Shown: in pieces, positions 44,755-56,261 of the stretch
How positions within the stretch are numbered: the first letter of the stretch is position 1
How the letters are laid out: the number at the start of each line of letters is the position of its first letter
Assembly (NCBI GenBank): GCA_021464245.1
Contig: JADCRB010000017.1
Location: 903,427 to 967,426 of the forward strand
Origin: Carallia brachiata
Lineage: Eukaryota > Streptophyta > Magnoliopsida > Malpighiales > Rhizophoraceae
Length of the DNA: 64,000 nucleotides
Reading direction: 5' to 3'
Notes under the pieces: generated by a model
Seen by the model: the letters and a program-made list of their open reading frames with translations, nothing else
The model's database searches: none
What the model was told of the DNA's origin: nothing
Program-made: the position numbers and the translations under genes

Positions 44755-46571
44755 CAAAGTTATTAAAATCGCAATCTAAATCGTAGGGTCTATGCATAGG
44801 CCCAACGATCTGGATTACACTATAAATCGTTTCAGAGTAAAATTTATTAGAATCGCGACTCTACGCATAGGATTGATGGGATCGTACAACCCATAGATCC
44901 TGAAAAAAAAATAAACGCTTGGCAATTTGAATTGGTTGGAACGCAGCGTTCCACCTAGAAGCATAAGAATAATATTGGTAAGTGAATGGTGTTTGGCTTC
45001 TTCTTTCGTCCATCTTCGATGATTCATTTAACCTAAAACCCAATTTCCCAAAGAGGCCAATTGCCAACGGTGAAGCCAACCAAAATCAAAAGTCATCGTC
45101 GTTGTAGTGGCCGCAATCATTCTCCGAAGCTTCTCGGGGACGTTGACCTGGAGCGATCAGGAGCTGGTTAGGCAGCTTGGGCTTGTTCTCGGAGGTGTTT
45201 CAACGAAAAATTGTCTAGATAGAGAATTCCTGGCCGGCGGCTGGTTGTCGTGGTCAGGAAGTCACTCGATAGTGAGGGAGAGATACTACAGGTTGTGGAC
45301 TTGCTAATTTGGTTCTATTGCTCGGTAATTGCTGCAATTGACTTGAGGTCTTTAGTTCTTGCTTCTTTGCTACATGGCTCTGACACAAGTTCAACTAGCG
45401 ATGTCAATTTTCATGAACTGCTTTTATTTTTTGTGTTTTTTTCCATCTCCATTTTATGCTATGGTGTTGGTATTAGTTTGCTGTGTAAAGGATATCACTT
45501 CCTAGAGAATGAGGGTATCAGTTGGTCAATATCCTCTGATTTAGTCACAAATCATGAATATTGCCTATTGGTATGCTTTTTCTTGGCAATTCTCTCTGTT
45601 TTTTTTTTTTTTCTTCGGTTTGTCCTTTATGTTGTTAAAGTTGTGAATTTGTCACCTCAAATTGTTGATTACAGGCTGGTTCTTCAATTTTGTAAGATAC
45701 CCACTTGAGTTCTTAGTTGTTTCTTGCCCTTCTTGCAGCCCAAATTTTGGGTTTGTTTCTTGGGATGGAGGGAAAAGAAAGAAAGAAAGAGAGGTTTTGA
45801 GGCCAGCTTTGAACTCCATTACATGCTAGTTATATTACACGTGGGAAAAATCATGTATGCTAAATGATTTGCTTGTTATATTTTGTTTCTAAATGCTCTT
45901 TGCAGAGGGTATGCATCGAGAATTTTAAATCCAGAAATGTAGGAAAAGTTCATCTGCACTTTTTAAATGTTGCATCCAATAAGCATCATGATGCAACATT
46001 TAGTTTATCTTACTTTGAATTATCAATTTCATGAAACCGAAATGGAATGCTAGTGATTAACTTATTTCATTTTGTGCCTGATACGAAGTAGAGACGAGTC
46101 TAGTAGGTAAATATGTTTCAAATTTACTTGTGTTACTCGTTTCTTCTTGACAATTCATTGCATGATGCTTCTGCGGTGCAATGACAGTCGAGGATATAAT
46201 GTATTTTGTGGTTTTATAATAGGAATTGTTTACCTTACAAGTTAATTGTTCAAAAGACATGAAGAAGGATGTTTTCAATGCTTTAACAGATAGTCTTGCA
46301 GTCTCATGGACACTTTGATCGTTGCCTTGATGCCTTGAGTGGACTATGTTCTTCGGGCTTTGGTGCCTTTGATTGTTGTTCAAAAATACATAAAGAGTTT
46401 TGCTTGAATTTTGATTTAGGAAATCTATGGAATGAATGAAATTTAAAAATTATATTTCAATTGTTAGTTTTTACCTCTTATTTGTCAATTTTAGTAGAAT
46501 CTTACGATTCTACGATCCGATCTTGACACCTCCAAAATGATCGTAAGTAGATTCCGATTTTAACAACCTTG
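44755..46571. mobile_element. Non-autonomous hAT-like element with perfect 8-bp TSD
   Basis: The left end is caaagttattaaaatcgcaa, and the right end on the other strand is caaggttgttaaaatcggaa, continuing to match in tcta..tcgta. The flanks attgtaag (44747-44754) and attgtaag (46572-46579) are identical 8-mers, as expected for hAT. The 1.8-kb interior has no transposase motif. It includes a GC-richer stretch (45070-45300) and a 152-codon plus frame (45250-45708) of hydrophobic, low-information sequence. Both could be captured host DNA but are not recognised. It lies just downstream of the bromodomain gene. Confidence 0.85.
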
Positions 46572-46876
46572 ATTGTAAGGACTAAAAAAAAAAAAAAAAA
46601 GGATAATCATATTTGTCCCTTAAAAAAAATAAAAACAGTAAAAGAGAGAATTTCTTAGTTTAATTCTTACTCTTGACTTTTCAGTGCCGGTAACCTAGAG
46701 AAAGAGTCAAGCTGAAAAGGATTACGTTACTCCTGTCACAAGCTAGGATTTGAACTGGGGACATTTGAATGACAAAGTCACCCCACTAGAGCTACACATC
46801 AACAATAAGGGAAGGGCATTGTGTGTGCATCGGGTTGGGACTCGCAGGGAAAGCAAGATTACATATCTAATTAAAT

Positions 46877-48494
46877 ATGGCAACGTTAACAATTGCTCCG
46901 GCAAAGGTAAATTGTCCAACGATACTGCCGTGGTCGCCGCCGAATAGGAAAAGAACGACCAGACAGTTGTTGAACCCTGTGTGCTGCGCTCCTCTCCAGC
47001 AAGTTCAAGAAGACAAGGTGTGTTTGTCTCCCCTTTTGAAGCTTCATTTGACATGGAAAAATTGCTTTGCTCAGAAATAGTTTCTCAGATTCATTAACTT
47101 GTGCAGATTATAGATGATTATACGACTCATTTTCGGATTTCACCGCTGGAATTGACCATTGCTCCTGTGATGTGTTAATGGTTAAATATATGAATTCTCT
47201 TTTCATTTCGCAATAATCACTCTGTATGAATCATAATTTGAAACCTACAAAAATAAATTTGATAAATAATTTTGGAGATTGCATTATCAGTATGGGGTTC
47301 AAAAGTCTAGCATATTAGTGACTTACTCTGGCTGGGCCTTCTCGGAGTTTTTGGGTATTCAAAATGGGCGTCAATTAATAATTATTTGATGGTAGAGTGA
47401 AGCTAATCTAGGGATATGAGAGCTTCTGCGCTTTATCAACACCTATAGCAAGTTACCATGGTTATTTTGCCATGTCAATATTGTAGTAGTGTTCTTGTAC
47501 TTGCAGTTCAATGCAGCCTATCGAGTCATCGTCTTTCCTCGTGTTCTTGTATTTTTGTGTGTTACAAGCCTCATTGGGCCTCTGCCGTATGAAGAAACCT
47601 ACCTCAATGGGTCTTTGTCACATGAAATTCAATAATTCACTAACTCCCAACTTATGTTTTCTTTTCCACCATTTGGATTACAAATGAGTGTGTTCCCATG
47701 TTGCCTTTTATGATATCTCATACTGCATTATTAACTAGATTAAACAAGCTCTGAAACAGGAAGTATTAAATAACCTTGAACATCTCTGCTGCATGTCATC
47801 ACTTCAAAGCTAATCCCTGTTCTTATGCTGATTTAGTTAATTTGAAGGTTGAATCAGGGATCACCTGTGAACCTTGCAATGGAAAAGGGTGGTTGCTTTG
47901 TGATTTTTGTAAAGGACAAAAAACCAATGTTAAAGCTGACAACAAGCGGATCTACCGACGATGTCCCTCCTGCAGAGCTGTAAGTAGCCAAACTAATGCT
48001 AATAATTAATGACATTGTGAGAAATCAGATCTGAATATTCCTTGATAAGCCCCTTCAATGCCCGCCCTTCTGCAGTGTGTTTGTGTCTTTGTGTATCATA
48101 TTAGGCATTTAGGTTCATAATCTCAATATTATTTTGCAGAAAAGGGTGTGTTCCTGATACCGAATTTCAAAATTAGTTTAACTGCAATAGGATCCTTCTT
48201 GTCTTGTCCTCTTATGATAATGTTTATAATTATGCAATAATTGTAACCGTGTTTTCTTATTTATGCTAAATATCTGTTATGGCTGGAATTGACCTAGATT
48301 TGGATGAATGTTACCTAAGATTCCTTCTCTTATTTATATTCATAAATCCAAATCTTAATATTAGGTCAAAGCAAGATTCCTCATTCCATGTTCTATATTT
48401 GAGGCAGGTTGGATATGTCTTGTGTTCAAAGTGCAAAGTCTTCAAATGTGTTACCTTTCCCAATTACAATGATGGTGAGGAGCTATGCTTTTGA
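46877..48494 (+). CDS. Small plastid DnaJ-type cysteine-rich zinc-finger protein
   Basis: Three inferred exons, 46877-47017, 47848-47979 and 48408-48494, join in phase 0 with GT-AG introns and give 119 residues. The first 47 residues (MATLTIAPAKVNCPTILPWS...) are rich in Thr, Pro and basic residues and poor in acids, like a chloroplast transit peptide. The mature part carries four CxxC pairs: CEPCNGKG, CDFCKGQ, CPSCRA and CSKCKVFKC, an arrangement of DnaJ/Hsp40 zinc-finger domains without a J domain. The closest recognised relative is the Arabidopsis At5g17840 type, related in fold to BSD2. Such proteins bind zinc and are thought to assist folding or assembly in plastids. The exon 2 acceptor (47847) was chosen for phase and fit to the family. 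The acceptor at 47842 gives a wrong phase. Confidence 0.8.
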
Positions 48495-50060
48495 GCCATT
48501 TATTCTAATTTCCAATTATTATCATAGGGGAGCTAAGAATGTTTCAGCTTCTTTGCTCTGATTGTTTAAAAGGTGCCGCTTTCAGGTATCTTTGTTTCTT
48601 CTTTAATGTAATTCTCTCAGAATATTTTCATTCAGAGGCCTCATTCTGATGTATCAAGAGGATTGCTGGTTGTTGATTTACTGATTCCTGATCTTCACTT
48701 CTTTATCTTCGTGGAAGTAAATGGGCCTGACATTAAAACAGTTTAGTTGTTCCCATCATTGATTGTGAAATGCAGCTGATTACGATTTGTTACATTTTTA
48801 GTTGCTCTAGAAATGGGCATAACCAGAAGGCTTATGTTCTTTTCTATGTTTGTAAGCGGGGCTGCGTAGTTTCTTTATGAAAGGCAAGTCCGATGGTAGT
48901 TGTGGATCAGTTGAAGAATGACACAATTCTTTAATAATTATTATCAATATTCCTTGATTTAAATTATAATTACTATGTTGGCCATCATCGTGTTGCTTGG
49001 ACAATTTTTAACCATAAATAAAGCTATATATCGTTAAACTCTTGCTTTCTCCTTGAAAGTCTGTAAATCTTCAGCCAACCATAGAACACTAATTAATTTT
49101 CTCATTACTCTTTCCGACGATTGTGTTGGGGTATTGGGTATTATGTCAATTATTAATGTCAGTTCGGCTTCGTTGTACCCTGAAGCAGTTAGAAGACACT
49201 TCGCGTGTCTTTAATAGCTCTGCCAACATTGAGCTTGCTATTAAGGGGAGTTTTAAAGCCAAAACTTGTTCCTAATCCGAATAAGAGGCGTTGATGGTTT
49301 GCCAGGGGTTGATGGTTTGCCGGTTTAATCGTAGTTCAAGATAATAGTTAAACGCTGGGTAAATCCCCATATGTATTATATTTTATGTATTATAATTTTA
49401 TTCAAAAACACTTGGCCTTTCAACCAACCATGCAAGGATAGTGTTCTATTTTATGGCTCCCAAGCTCGCTATTTAGGCAAAAGCTCTGTAGTCAGCGCTT
49501 TTCATTACTAGTGTTGGATAATTCCACACCACATAATTTTTTTAAAAAAAATAGGCTGCAAGCTCAAAGAACTTGCAAAGCATGAGAGGGGCCGCTAAAT
49601 TTATATGGCAAAGTCCCTCTCCTCTTTTGTTTAACTCTCGATGGGGCCTGGGCCACTGTAGTTTCGGGGTAATGAAGTCCTGTTGTTATGGCAACTAGAA
49701 AACCAACCATCCTGTTCACTGGTTTGTTGGGCTAAAAGTCGCTTGATGTTTTTCTAGTTTTCATGGGTTTTCTTGGTTTGTTTGTCCATTTGGTTAAAGC
49801 AAAGAACCAAACCAATTTTAATTTTCAGTTTTTTGTCCATCCGATTATACAAAGAATTGAACCAGGTTTACTTTGATTCACCGATTCTCGAGTTTGACTG
49901 CTTATCTAGTCTGATTTGTAAAACTATACTACCGAGTTCACTTTGAGTTTTCTATTTTAGCAAAGAGGGTTTTTTCTTTTCCTTATTTTGGTAAACTTTG
50001 ATAAATAGTTAGTCCTCGGTCACGGGGGACCGTAGAACAAAAGGTAACCTATTTATCTTA
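48495..50060. other. Intergenic DNA with a faint hAT-like remnant
   Basis: 48495 to about 49050 is the likely 3' flank of the DnaJ-type gene. At 49690-49910 phrases such as ggttaaagcaaagaaccaaa, ccaattttaattttcag and gaattgaaccaggttt recall worn ends of hAT-like elements with AACC repeats. No boundary or TSD could be set, and there is no gene. Confidence 0.35.
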
Positions 50061-50062
50061 TA

Positions 50063-50545
50063 GGGTTAATTTAAAAAAAAAATAGTTTTGCTTTTTTTAA
50101 CAAATCTAACATAATTTTTAAAAATTAATAAATTTATCATAATTTAATTATTTTTTAACAAATCTAGCACGACCTTTAAAATCTAACAAATTTAATACAA
50201 TTTAATTATTTTTTTAATAAATCTAGCATACTGTCAGTTAAAAATAAATAAATTTCTCAGTATGCACATATGCACATTTGATATTTGGGGGTTTTAAATT
50301 GTACTAGATTTAGATATAAATGTGTTATATTTATATATTATGGATTCAATTACATTTAATTGGTTATTTTTAACTGACAATATATTAGATTTATTAAAAA
50401 ATAATTAAATTGTACTAATTTATTAATTGTTAAAAGTTGTGCTAGATTTGTTAGAAAATAATTAAACCATTAGATTTGTTAGTTTTTAAATGTTGTGCTA
50501 ATTTGTTAAAAAACGTAAATGTGGTGTTTTTTTTAAATTAATCCT
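50063..50545. mobile_element. Long-TIR MITE with repeated aaatctagca motifs
   Basis: Ends agggttaatttaaaaaaaa (left) and aggattaatttaaaaaaaac (right, other strand) continue as inverted repeats of roughly 190 bp. The flanks atcttat on each side (just before 50063 and just after 50545) are identical 7-mers. Inside each arm the phrase aa(c/t)aaatctagca or a variant recurs about every 60-65 bp. It is non-coding. The same motif forms the ends of the Pack-type element at 61880-62860, so the two may belong to one family. Confidence 0.75.
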
Positions 50546-50839
50546 ATCTTATATATCTCCCACCATTTATTCAATCCTCAAAATTAGGGTGTGAGACTTA
50601 CAAGAAAGGAAAAGCTTCTGTACTGTATAATTTGTGATTAAATAAATTTTAATAGATCAAAAAAAATATTTATGTTCTTATTTCTCAAGTGAAAATTTTA
50701 TTGGTTTGTAAAATTCAATAAGTGATTATTTAAAATACTATAACACTTATTAGCATTTATTTTTTATTAATACGTGTGTTCGTAATATTGTTTTTCCTAC
50801 TATTAGAATAAAATATAAGAATAACGCTTGCAATGTTAG

Positions 50840-51120
50840 AAATTTAGATTGATTGTTCGGGCCAATGTACTGAGGGCTTCATATATATATATATAATTTA
50901 AATGAGTCCACGTCGGATGTGTTGATTTCTCGGTACAGTAAATCTGTATACAAAACTTTTCCGCAATGGGAAGTGCGCAAAAGTTCTGACGCGTGTGGAC
51001 GAGGGCAAGTAGAGAAGCGAGCCAATATAAAGAGCGGTAATTTAATACTTGGAACACTGATACCAATTGATGAAAGTTGTTGACGCTATGACTAGAGGAA
51101 AGTACATATAACATGACTAC
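50840..51120 (-). mobile_element. Possible LTR-retroelement remnant (primer-site-like sequence)
   Basis: On the minus strand the string caattggtatcagtgttcc (near 51055-51075) resembles a Copia-type boundary with a primer site (tggtatcag...). A 92-codon minus frame (50836-51114) overlaps it but shows no gag motif. No second LTR was found. It may be chance. Confidence 0.25.
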
Positions 51121-51901
51121 AGGACAAATGGACCAAAGAAAATTGTGAAGAAATGAGTAGGACGAGATTTAAATTTTGGTATACGGGTAGCAATAAGAGC
51201 AATAACGGGGCAAGGACCATCATTAATAGTCAGCTAAAAGAAGTCTAGTGAAGTTGGTGTTGTGTGAAGAAACGATAATGTATGTGATTAATGCCCGTGA
51301 CCCGTAAAATGGATTGGATGAAATTGAAAAGAAAAGAATTTAGGATAATATAGATGAGCTCACCCAACAAATTCCACTAGAGGAAAAGATTTTTATTGGA
51401 GGGAAATTGCATGACCAAGTACAAAGTGATATAGATGGATCAGAAAAAGTACATGGCTAAATAACTGTAAGGTCAAATAGTATTCAATTTGTAACGACGA
51501 ATATATTTTGTATAGGTACAATAATAAAATGTGATGTAAATAAATATTATTTTTTTTAATTCATATTTTTTAATTATAATTATACAAAATACACGTATCG
51601 TTACAATTTAGATGTTATTTGGACAAATTTTCAATCTAGCCATATAATGAAGTCCTGGATGGGTTTGAGAGTGCATGGAAAGCATGTTTCTAGATGGCGA
51701 AACAATAAAGATGAAACTATCATGATCTTCGTTCTTGCATATGACTTAGCTTTAATCAAAACTCACTTCTAAAGATTCATATAATCGACCCCAATAAAAT
51801 TTGTAATTAAGCTTTTGTTATTGTTGGATTAGATTTAAAGTCAGGGATGCATCCTCAAGGCCTTGGCAACTGTAAATTCAGTTGGTAACCAAGTGTCTGT
51901 A

Positions 51902-52010
51902 TCAGCTTACATGATTGGTTTGAAGAGTATAGTTCTTGTTGACTGATTCTGTAGATAAAGTTTCATCTTTGCCAATACGGCTGGCAATCTTGCTGAATGG
52001 CAGCATGTAC
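51902..52010 (-). other. Orphan terminal exon-like segment
   Basis: On the minus strand a good acceptor (ttttctgagacag) is followed by a 109-bp open stretch starting in phase 1 and reading YMLPFSKIASRIGKDETLST, ending at TGA (51902-51904). It looks like the last exon of a gene, but I find no partner exon further up the minus strand within the next kilobases and cannot name the family. It may be a remnant of a lost gene or chance. Confidence 0.25.
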
Positions 52011-54217
52011 CTGTCTCAGAAAAGAAGCAGATTAGAACAGCTCACGCTAGTCAAGCAAAACAGGGTATAATTTCCATACAAAGCAAAACTATCAGTCAAA
52101 CAAGCCGATGCAATCCATGAATCAATTTCATCCCCTCTCAAAGACGAAGTTCAATCAGTCTTGTGCACATGCAATGATGAAAGGGATCTTCATACAATTT
52201 TTTTTTTTAAGATTGGTATCTCAAAGCAGTTTCAATACTCAATGAGAGATTGTCTGTTTTATCTATTTTCTTTATGCTTAAAAGGGTAAGAATGGAAAAT
52301 GGAAAAGGGTACAATCGGAAAAGCAACAGAAGCTATTAACTTTTCTCTGTCTATTTTTTGGCAGGACTCATTTTCTTGAATATGTAATTTTTCTCTTATT
52401 TATTTATTAAATGCACAAAATATTGTTGTTTGTATGTTTAAACAATTTGAATAAAATCTAATTTACCTAAATTATGAATTTGTTGATGTTCATCGACAAA
52501 TGAGCAAAATTTTATGGTTTTAATTGTATAAAGAACATTTTCTCTATTACATAAGTTATTGAAAATTACAATATGTAAGAGTTACAAAAGATATAAAACA
52601 TAAAAAATGATTAAGTTAGGGACTCTGGTCGAGATCACACTTGGCCAACCAAGGTTAAAAAAACAAAATGAAATGGAAAAAGGGACTTTAGTAGACCACA
52701 TCGGCTGACAGAAATAAAACAAAACAATGCGACGACATGAGAAAGCTTGCGAGATCAATCACTATAGGTGATCTGAAAAAGACAATTAATATTAAGTCAC
52801 AGGATTCCTGAAGGTGTTTCCATCCCTCCACTGAGTCACAACAACCATGTTAAACTGGTTTTGCAATTAATATGGATCATTTGTGGGCCCAGAAGCGGTC
52901 TTTCATTTACGTGTCACGGTTGGAAACGCCCGACGATAAAATAATTAGTAATAATCAGACTTGAGTATCTTCAAGAGCGTAATGAGATTTATATGATCTT
53001 ATATCATATGTTATAATAACATGTAATTTTTTTTTAAATTTATCTGTTACACGTCACCAGTGACTTACATGGTCAACATTGGTAGTCATTAGCAAACTTA
53101 ATTAGTTTAAAGATTTGATGATCTGGATCCGCGTGGTTTCATTATTTGAACCATTAGATGGATAATATTTGCCAAGAAAGCACGGACACGTTACAAATGT
53201 CGAATTGTTCTTTTATACTTTTATATCTATGGCAACATTCCTTCAGGAATGTTGGCAAGCACCACATCGATATCCAACTCACCCTCTCTGTCTCCACATT
53301 ATTTTCCTCAAGTTTTTTTTATGACTGTCATAGTTGTTTAAAAAGAAGATAGGACAGTAAGCTTTCCATATTAAACAGTGCAGAAGACATTCTATGCACC
53401 CAAAATCAGGATAATAGGATTGTTGTTGGTGTTTAGACTATACCATTTGGTTAGTTTTCTAATATTTTCAATATGTGCATCTCGTCTTGATATTGTTATG
53501 CTTCATTCATATAAAATGATTGCATGTATTTCTATCTCTGATTTATTCATGTTAATCTTTCCCTTGCACAAAACCGTAGGCATTATTAGATTAGTAGCAT
53601 TTTATTTTTATATTATTAATGATGATGAAGAAATGACATGTGTAACTGTGTATGTGTGCATGCGTGTGTTTATGTAGGATGTTGTTGGCCTTTCCTTTCC
53701 AAGCAAGACAACTCCCGTGTGTGTGTTGCCGTTGTAAGTGCCCACTTTGGTTTCTTGCCATACATTACTCGCTCGCTCGCTTACAGTGTTTGCCGTTTTT
53801 TTTTTCTTTAGGTTAACGTATGAAAATATCGCAAACTTTATTTAAATTAATAAATTTAATATTAATTTTGAAAAGTAATAATTTATCCCTCTTTAAAATT
53901 TTTTTGCAAGAAATTAGTATGTTGTAAAATTTTTTAAATAAAATTATCTGTTTTGATGATATGGTACTAACTTATATGATTATTATATCATCCAAACAGA
54001 CATATTTTTATAAATTTGTTATTGAAACTGATATATTCTGTTTATATAAAATTATTACGTATTAGATTTGTTATAAAAATATTCAGAAAAAGGTAAACTA
54101 TTACTTTTTAAAGTTGTGATAGATTTGTTATTTTAAGTAAAGTTAGTGATATTTTTGTATATTAATCTTCTTTTAATATTTATTTTTATTTTTATGTTTC
54201 AATAACAGTGCAGAATA
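52011..54217. other. Intergenic DNA, no gene recognised
   Basis: The base composition is mixed, with several small frames (53158-53352, 53378-53677) that are hydrophobic or low in information and have no domain. A short gctcgctcgctcgct-like run lies near 53768-53785. No RNA gene is seen. Confidence 0.4.
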
Positions 54218-54780
54218 TAGATGTTAAAATGGGTCATCGAGTCAGGTTCGGGTTGAGTTGCTTTGGATTCGGTTCGGATTCGGGTCAACTCACATGTTGG
54301 TCACGTCATCAAAAATGATAACGTGACATTTTTTATTTATAATTTCTAAGATTTTAAAAATTTCAAAACTTTTGTTAAAAATTCTTAAAAATCAAAGAAA
54401 ATTTTATGATCAAAAAATAATTGAAGTTTCTTTTAAAACATTCTAAAAGATTAAACTAAAATTTAAAGCTGTATGAAAAATTTTAAAATATTTTTAAAAA
54501 ATTGATAATTAAGATTTATATTAAAAATAGTACAATATATATTTTCAATAATATAAAATATACTAAATTTTTTTATTTTATTTTTTTGTTCCCTTAAGAA
54601 AAAAAAAAGTTTAAGTCAGATGAGTCGGGTTAGAGTTGGGTTTGGGTTTGACCCAAAATTTTTGGATCATTTCAATTTCGGGTTAAACCATTCTTCAGGT
54701 CGAGTTCGGGTCGTATTTTTTCGGGCGGGTTCGGGTCAACCCATCAGGTCGGGTTAGATTTTGACATTTCTAATACAAAA
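54218..54780. mobile_element. hAT-like element with GGGTC-rich ends
   Basis: The left part (atgttaaaatgggtcatcga, then gtcaggttcgggttgag) and the right part, on the other strand attagaaatgtcaaaatcta and acccgacctgatgggttg, share a short terminal repeat (atgt.aaaat). Both are dense in GGGTC/GACCC motifs that face each other. The middle is AT-rich and non-coding. This is the same design as the CCGG-rich elements but a different family. No clean 8-bp TSD was found. Confidence 0.5.
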
Positions 54781-55740
54781 TGGCTACTAGATGTGTTTAA
54801 TCTTTACAACATCCAACTCTTTGTTAATGGTGGGTGGAGCTGATTCATTTTTCTTTCATTTTTGTACTATTAAATAGAGTTTTTAGATAACTCAATAGTA
54901 ATACCTATTTGTTTCAATCTGACTTATATTGATTTTTTCAAAAGAAAATTTTAATAATATAAAATACTAATACTCAAATTGAAAACAATTATGGAAAGAA
55001 AGTAAATAAGAAAATAAAATATTAATAGCCTTAATTATAAGATGAAAGTAACTTAAGATTTTTTTTTTAAAAGGTAACCAAAGAAAAATATATGCTAATG
55101 GTCAAATTTGATAGTAATGGTCATGACTAATAACAAATTATTAATTCCCTAAATTTTGTAGTATCATCAATTCTTATTTGTATACATCAGAAGAAAAGTA
55201 AGATACTAATGGTCAAATTAGAAAAAGTAACAAAAAAAGAAAGAAAATAAGATATTAATAGCCCTAATCACAAGAAACAAAGTTACAAAATAAAAATCTA
55301 TTTTAATAGTTAAATTGTATTGTAATGTGTATAACGAACAACAAAATTATTAATTTTCCCAAGCGAAAGAGTTTGTTCGGATTAACAAAATTGAAAATAG
55401 CTTAATAATTTGTAATCGTTAAAAATAAAAATGACATTAGTAAAGTAACAGAAATATTTAACTTGTGCAAAACAAGTTTCCTCAGTTGTAAAATCTAACT
55501 AAAAATTATTGTAGCTAAAAAGATGTTAAGATGACATTTTAATTTCTAAAATAAAAATCGAGTGTCCTCTCAAACTCTCAACTGAGATTGAATACAATGC
55601 CAATAATATTGTTATTAATGCATTATTATGATAATTAAATCTCGTTATGATCCCTATTTTAATATGACCCAAATGGTTCCTCAATTCATGCAAATGCACC
55701 GGTTTATTTTGGAAGGGAGCATCTGAACAGGGAAGACAAG
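54781..55740. other. AT-rich intergenic DNA, no gene seen
   Basis: Three loosely similar stretches (around 54900-55050, 55080-55190 and 55190-55350) share phrases like taatggtcaaatt and aagaaaataa(g)atattaatag. This suggests a worn local duplication. There is no coding potential. Confidence 0.4.
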
Positions 55741-55741
55741 A

Positions 55742-56261
55742 TTACAACAGTGTGACCATAACATTTAGCATAAGGCCAACATTCTTGAATTTAGTCACCG
55801 TTGTTGTCACCGTTGAATTTGAAGCTGCAATGTTTTTAGTGGCTGCAATCCAAGTTGCCTCTCCCACCCATTTGGACTTCTCAACTTGGTGCATTCGACT
55901 GCAAGATGGCTGACAAATTACTCTTCTTATTGCTGAGACACGTTTATTTTTCAAAGCTGTAGACATTTTTCATTGTTGGGGCTCCTCTCTGAGTGTTTTA
56001 TATTCTTTTTTTTTTTTTTGCACCATTTCCAGCCTGGTTTCCGTCCTTTAGATATTTTGCTAGGGTGTAACCAGACTTGACCGTATATTCGCCTGACTTG
56101 CTGTAGGGCCATGCTTGCTTATCTGAGGGAGTTCGATGGCTAAGTGGGATTTCCGGGATCACCTCACTCTCCTCCGAGCTAAAAAAGCTCCTGATTAAAC
56201 CCACTCTCCAATTCTTCGTATACGTGTCGATCAAAGTAGAAAGTAGTTTTAAGCTGATCAC
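55742..56261 (-). pseudogene. LINE fragment (region before the zinc-binding zf-RVT domain)
   Basis: The minus frame 55998-56261 reads LIDTYTKNWRVGLIRSFFSS, VIPEIPLSHRTPSDKQAWPY, then SKSGEYTVKSGYTLAKYL. The pattern 'LI....W....I...F...(E/D)...I..IPLS......D...W..S.(S/N)G.Y(T/S)VKSGY' is the stretch leading into the zf-RVT domain of plant L1-type LINE polymerases. The cysteines of the zinc domain are missing. The homology stops at an A-rich tract, beyond which a 74-codon minus frame (55742-55966) is unrelated to anything I know. It is a small broken piece. Confidence 0.65.

Noticed and set aside
45250..45708. 152-codon frame as a membrane protein gene
   Set aside because: It is hydrophobic because of T-rich sequence, lies within a hAT element with defined ends, and shows no family motif.
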